NCBI GenBank assembly: GCA_016707895.1
Contig: JADJGV010000007.1
Coordinates: 248,001-312,000 of the forward strand
Source of the DNA: Myxococcales bacterium
Lineage (GTDB): Bacteria > Myxococcota_A > Polyangia > Haliangiales > Haliangiaceae
Reading direction: 5' to 3'
Length of the DNA stretch: 64,000 nt
A program made the position numbers and the translations under genes. Below, in pieces: positions 60,414 to 64,000 of this stretch. The notes under the pieces are model-generated. The model saw only the letters and a program-made list of their open reading frames with translations. It ran no database searches and was not told the origin of the DNA. How positions within the stretch are numbered: the first letter of the stretch is position 1; the number at the start of each line of letters is the position of its first letter.

Positions 60414-61591
60414 CCGTCGACGTCGCCGCCCGCCTGCGCGCGGCCCGCGGCGGTCGCCTGCGTCGGGCCCAGGCCACGATCGTCGTCGCGCTGCGGATGA
60501 TGCTGCACGACAAGGCCAAGCTGATCGGCACGACGCTCGGCGTGGTCTTCGCGGTGGTGCTGGCCGCGCAGCAGCTGGGCGTGCTGTTCGGGCTGCTGCA
60601 GAAGAACACGATGTTCGTCGACAACGCCGGCGCCGATCTGTGGATCGTCCCGCCCGGCACCACCCAGACCGCGCCCGGCCAGCGGATGTCGACCGCGCTG
60701 CTCGATCAGGCCCGCGCCACGCCCGGCGTCGCGGTGGCCGCGCCGCTCTTGATGATCGGCACCTCGGTGACCAAGCCGGGCGGCGGCAGCGAGGCCACGA
60801 CGCTGGTCGGCTTCGACCTGGCGACCGGCCTGGGCGGCCCGTGGAACGTCGTCGCCGGCGACGTCGCGGCGCTGCGCGCGCCCGACGCGCTGTTCTTCGA
60901 GGACGCGCAGCGCGAGAAGTTCGGTGGGCTCAACCTCGGCAGCGTGCGCGAGGTCGGCGGGCACAAGGTCCGGGTGGTCGGCTTCACCTGGGGCCTGCAG
61001 CCGTTCGGCCCGCCGTTCTCGTTCGCCGACATCGACACCGTGCGCGACCTCGGCGCGGTGCCCGCCGATCAGCTGTCGTTCGTGCTGATCAAGCTGGCGC
61101 CCGGCGCCGATCGCGCGGCGGTGGCCGCCGACCTGGCCGCCCGCTGCCCGACCGCGACGGTGATCGCCACGCCGACGTTCCACGCCACGATCGTCTCGAC
61201 GCTCCTGCGCCAGCAGCTCGGCATCACCTTCGGCACCTCGACCGCGTTCGGGCTGATCATCGGGTTCATCATCGTCGCGCTGTCGATGTTCTCGGCGGTG
61301 CTCGACAACCTGCGCGAGTACGGGACGCTCAAGGCGATCGGCCTGACCTCGTGGGACCTCACCCGGATGCTGGTCGTGCAGTCGATCGTCTACGCGCTGC
61401 TCGGCTCGCTGATCGGGCTGGGCCTGGTGGCGCTGATGTCGGCCGGCATCCGCGGCCCCAACCTGATCGTCATCGTGCCGCGCACGCTGGTGCTGGCGAC
61501 GCCGATCATCATGACCGTGCTGTGCATGCTGGCCTCGGTGCTGGCGCTGCGGCGGGTGCGCCGGCTCGAGCCGGGGATGGTGTTCCGGTGA
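60410..61591 (+). CDS. ABC transporter permease, DevC/MacB-FtsX type
   Basis: The 393-residue protein has an N-terminal helix (IGTTLGVVFAVVLAAQQLGVLFGLL), a periplasmic domain of about 200 residues with the DevC-type ADLWIVPPG motif, and three C-terminal helices (about 275-300, 325-350, 360-385), the FtsX topology. The motif and the adjacent HlyD-like adaptor point to a DevBCA-type exporter, which in cyanobacteria exports glycolipids. Substrate in this organism is unknown. GTG overlaps the TolC gene stop. Confidence 0.92.
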   Translation: MTVDVAARLRAARGGRLRRAQATIVVALRMMLHDKAKLIGTTLGVVFAVVLAAQQLGVLFGLLQKNTMFVDNAGADLWIVPPGTTQTAPGQRMSTALLDQARATPGVAVAAPLLMIGTSVTKPGGGSEATTLVGFDLATGLGGPWNVVAGDVAALRAPDALFFEDAQREKFGGLNLGSVREVGGHKVRVVGFTWGLQPFGPPFSFADIDTVRDLGAVPADQLSFVLIKLAPGADRAAVAADLAARCPTATVIATPTFHATIVSTLLRQQLGITFGTSTAFGLIIGFIIVALSMFSAVLDNLREYGTLKAIGLTSWDLTRMLVVQSIVYALLGSLIGLGLVALMSAGIRGPNLIVIVPRTLVLATPIIMTVLCMLASVLALRRVRRLEPGMVFR

Positions 61592-62286
61592 CGCTCGCGA
61601 TCGACGCCCGCGGCGTGGGCAAGGTGTTCGGCGCCGGCGCGCTGGCGTTCCGCGCGCTCGACGCCGTCGACTTCCAGGTCACTCCCGGCGAGCTGGTCAT
61701 GCTGGTCGGCCCGTCGGGCTCGGGCAAGACCACGCTGTTGTCGATCCTCGGCTGCGTGCTGACCGCCACCGAGGGCGAGCTGCGGCTGTTCGGCGAGCGG
61801 GTCAGCGGCCGGCCCGAGCGCGAGCTGCCGGTGCTGCGGCGGGCGCTGATCGGCTTCGTCTTCCAAGGCCACAACCTGATCGGCGCGCTGTCGGCGCGCG
61901 ACAACGTCCGGCTGGTGCTCGAGAGCCGCGGCACCACCGCCCACGCGGCCCGGGCCGAGGCCGACGCGCTCCTGGCCGCGGTCGGGCTGGCCGACAAGCG
62001 CGATCGCCTGCCGGCCGAGCTGTCGGGCGGCCAGCGCCAGCGGGTCGCGATCGCCCGCGCGCTGGCCGGCAGCCCGCCGCTGGTGCTGGCCGACGAGCCG
62101 ACCGCCGCGCTCGACGCCCACGCCGGGCTCGAGGTCACCGAGCTGCTCACCCGGATGTGCCGCGAGCGCGGCACCACCGTGGTGGTGGTCACCCACGACA
62201 ACCGCATCTTCCACCTCGCCGATCGCATCGTCCACATCGAGGACGGGCGCATCGTCGACGGCCGCCTCTCGGGAGTCGCCGCATGA
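61588..62286 (+). CDS. ABC transporter ATPase, DevA/LolD type
   Basis: The 232-residue subunit has Walker A GPSGSGKT (41-48), Q-loop VFQGHNLI, signature LSGGQRQ (145-151), Walker B LVLADE (165-170) and the H-loop VTHD. It powers the permease encoded directly upstream (GTGA overlap) and its own stop overlaps the adaptor start (ATGA). Confidence 0.96.
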   Translation: MTLAIDARGVGKVFGAGALAFRALDAVDFQVTPGELVMLVGPSGSGKTTLLSILGCVLTATEGELRLFGERVSGRPERELPVLRRALIGFVFQGHNLIGALSARDNVRLVLESRGTTAHAARAEADALLAAVGLADKRDRLPAELSGGQRQRVAIARALAGSPPLVLADEPTAALDAHAGLEVTELLTRMCRERGTTVVVVTHDNRIFHLADRIVHIEDGRIVDGRLSGVAA

Positions 62287-63383
62287 GCCGCCTGCGCCGC
62301 CGCTGGTACCTGCCGCTGGTCGCGGCCTTCCTCGGGCTGATGACCTGGAACGTCGGCAAGCTGGCCGGCCAGCCCCCGCCGACCGCGCCGACCGCCGCCG
62401 ACAAGGCCCACGCCGACCGCGTCGCCAAGCCGCCGCCGGGGCAGGCCGACGAGCGCGAGGCGCCGGGCCCCGCCGGCACGGTCGCCGGCAACGGCGTCGT
62501 CGAGCCGGCCCAGCCCGAGACCCGGATCGGCGCGCCGCTGCCCGGCCGGATCGCGCGGGTCGCGGTCGCCGAGGGCGCGCCGCTGGCACCTGGCGACGTG
62601 CTGGTCGAGTTCGACCAGGAGGTCGAGCGCGCCGCGCTGGCCGCCGCCGAGGCCGAGGTGGTCGGCGCCGCGGCCCAGCTCAGCCGCGCGGTGCGCGGCA
62701 GCCGCAGCGAGGACGTCAAGGCCGCCCTGGCCGACGCCGACAGCGCGGTGGCCCGGGCCGCGCTGTCCCGCGGCGTGGCCGAGCGCCTGAGCCAGGCCGG
62801 CGCCGGCGGCGCGGCCACCGCCGACGAGGTCGAGCGCGCCGCGCGCCAGGCCGACATCGACGCCGCCACCGCCCGGGCCGCCGAGGCCCGCCGCGCCGCG
62901 GTGGTCGCCGGGTCGCGCCGCGAGGACGTGCAGCTGGCGCGGGCGCAGCTGGCCGCCGCCGAGGCCCGCCGGGCCCAGGCCCAGGCCGCGCTCGATCGCC
63001 TGACCGTGCGGGCGCCGATCGCCGGCGAGGTGCTGCAGGTCAAGTACCGGGCCGGCGAGTACTACCAGCCGGGCGCCGACCCGCTGGTGGTGCTGGGCGA
63101 CACCCGCGCGCTGCGGGTGCGGATGGACGTCGACGAGCGCGACGTCGCGCGGGTCGCGGTCGGCGACGTGGCGACGCTGCGGGTCAGCGCGATGCCGGGC
63201 AAGGACTTCACCGGCAAGGTGGTCGAGCTGGGCCGGCGCATGGGCCGCAAGAACGTGCGCACCGACGACCCGGCCGAGCGCAACGACACCAAGATCCTCG
63301 AGGTCGTGATCGCGGTCGACGCGCCGGCCGGCCTGGTGGTCGGCCAGCGGGCGGTCTGCTACCTGGCCAGCCGCGCGCGGTGA
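62283..63383 (+). CDS. HlyD/DevB-type membrane fusion adaptor
   Basis: The 366-residue protein has one N-terminal helix (YLPLVAAFLGLMTWNVGKLAG), a Pro-rich linker and the adaptor plan: lipoyl half-domains (PLPGRIARVAVAEGAPLAPGDVLVEFD; LTVRAPIAGEVLQVKYRAGEYY), a long Ala/Arg-rich helical hairpin between (about 120-240) and a C-terminal barrel (LRVRMDVDERDVARVAVGD). It connects the permease to TolC. ATG overlaps the ATPase stop. It closes the four-gene export operon. Confidence 0.94.
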   Translation: MSRLRRRWYLPLVAAFLGLMTWNVGKLAGQPPPTAPTAADKAHADRVAKPPPGQADEREAPGPAGTVAGNGVVEPAQPETRIGAPLPGRIARVAVAEGAPLAPGDVLVEFDQEVERAALAAAEAEVVGAAAQLSRAVRGSRSEDVKAALADADSAVARAALSRGVAERLSQAGAGGAATADEVERAARQADIDAATARAAEARRAAVVAGSRREDVQLARAQLAAAEARRAQAQAALDRLTVRAPIAGEVLQVKYRAGEYYQPGADPLVVLGDTRALRVRMDVDERDVARVAVGDVATLRVSAMPGKDFTGKVVELGRRMGRKNVRTDDPAERNDTKILEVVIAVDAPAGLVVGQRAVCYLASRAR

Positions 63384-63402
63384 GCCCCAGCGGGTTCGTC
63401 GC

Positions 63403-64000
63403 TCAACCGAGGAACGGGTAGCGGTAGTCGGTCGGCGGCACGAACGTCTCCTTGATCGTGCGCGCCGCGGTGAAGCGCAGGAGGTTCATCGCCGAGCCGG
63501 CCTTGTCGTCGGTGCCCGAGGCGCGGGCCCCGCCGAAGGGCTGCTGGCCGACGACGGCGCCGGTGGGCTTGTCGTTGAGGTAGAAGTTGCCGGCGGCGTG
63601 GCGCAGCCGGGTGGTGGCCTCGACCAGCGCGGTGCGCTCGCGCGCGAACACCGCGCCGGTCAGCGCGTACGGCGAGGTGCGATCGACCAGCGTCAGCACG
63701 TCGTCCCAGGCGTGGTCGGGGTAGACGTGGACGGTCACGATCGGCCCGAAGAACTCGTCCTGCATGTGCCGCACCATCGGGTCGTCGGTGGTGAGGATCG
63801 TCGGCCGCACGAACCAGCCGTCGCGATCGTCGCACTGGCCGCCGGCGACGACGCGCATGCCGGGCGTGCCGCGGGCCTCCTCGATCGCGGCGCGGTGGCG
63901 GTCGAACGCCGCCTGCTTGATCACGGCGCCCATGAAGTTGCCGTAGTCGCGCACGTCGCCGACCTTGAGGCCCTCGGTCTCGGCGACCAGCCGCTCGTCG
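63403..64000 (-). CDS. pruA: L-glutamate gamma-semialdehyde dehydrogenase, C-terminal part
   Basis: About 198 C-terminal residues are visible; the start lies beyond the right edge. The sequence matches aldehyde dehydrogenases of the PruA/RocA type: VGDVRDYGNFMGAVI, FVRPTILTTDDP, QDEFFGPIVTVHVYPD, FYLNDKPTGAVVGQQPFGGARASGTDDKAG and the C-terminal RYPFLG. The enzyme oxidises glutamate semialdehyde (from proline) to glutamate with NAD+. The catalytic Cys would lie upstream, outside the window. It converges on the export operon with a 19-bp gap. Confidence 0.95.
   Translation of the reverse strand, partial: DERLVAETEGLKVGDVRDYGNFMGAVIKQAAFDRHRAAIEEARGTPGMRVVAGGQCDDRDGWFVRPTILTTDDPMVRHMQDEFFGPIVTVHVYPDHAWDDVLTLVDRTSPYALTGAVFARERTALVEATTRLRHAAGNFYLNDKPTGAVVGQQPFGGARASGTDDKAGSAMNLLRFTAARTIKETFVPPTDYRYPFLG

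Overview
The window looks like chromosomal DNA of a very GC-rich (by eye well above 70%) predatory/social-type deltaproteobacterium, most likely a member of the Myxococcota (Polyangia/Haliangiales, Kofleriaceae-like). The reasons are the gene content and style: Hanks-type Ser/Thr kinases with long low-complexity tails, FHA- and GAF/PAS-equipped sigma-54 activators, very many lipoproteins, a thrombospondin type 3/MopE-type surface protein, and outer-membrane barrels fused to enzymes. The taxonomic call is inference; no rRNA or tRNA gene was seen.

Layout. 1-1158: end of a tandem zinc-ribbon protein gene and a Cys-rich lipoprotein. 1229-6140 (minus): a compact operon for a lipoprotein 5'-nucleotidase, a second lipoprotein and a coiled-coil outer-membrane barrel. 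6374-10495: pyruvate kinase, a membrane Ser/Thr kinase and a TPR/PEGA-like envelope protein. 10664-13966: a 1100-residue TSP3/MopE lipoprotein. 13986-20929: envelope proteins of unknown role, a transglutaminase-like lipoprotein, a thioredoxin-like protein, a stand-alone receiver and a CobW-type GTPase. 20942-24221: a HExxH/beta-propeller/barrel fusion divergent from a small lipoprotein. 24347-30189: two divergent sigma-54 activators, an RluA-type pseudouridine synthase and a small membrane protein. 30163-36751: a barrel-SppA fusion, a cNMP-binding protein, then methyltransferase/antiporter/degenerate redoxin genes with overlapping ends. 36909-40463: DUF192, hemD-hemB and a PAP2 phosphatase. 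40532-43275: a histidine kinase/NtrC pair. 43452-49228: a complete RND tripartite efflux operon. 49245-52564: a second Ser/Thr kinase, a two-receiver regulator and a CheX-like protein. 52835-56159: an FMN reductase, MsrA, a ceramidase-like hydrolase and a small DUF4177-like protein. 56160-63383: a large Ig/CNA-type repeat protein and a DevBCA-type ABC export operon with its own TolC. 63403-64000: C-terminal part of PruA.

Two genome-scale patterns stand out. First, a family of roughly 110-bp double-hairpin repeats occurs at four loci (six units), with compensatory stem changes; in three loci the unit starts at the TGA stop codon of the upstream gene. Second, about 20 genes carry a TAnnnT hexamer ending 6-9 bases before the start codon with no Shine-Dalgarno sequence, the arrangement expected of leaderless mRNAs; genes inside operons instead use ATGA/GTGA/TGATG overlaps or a GGAGG ribosome site.

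No stretch of more than 300 bases lacks a gene. No CRISPR array, transposase, integrase, tRNA or rRNA was recognised.
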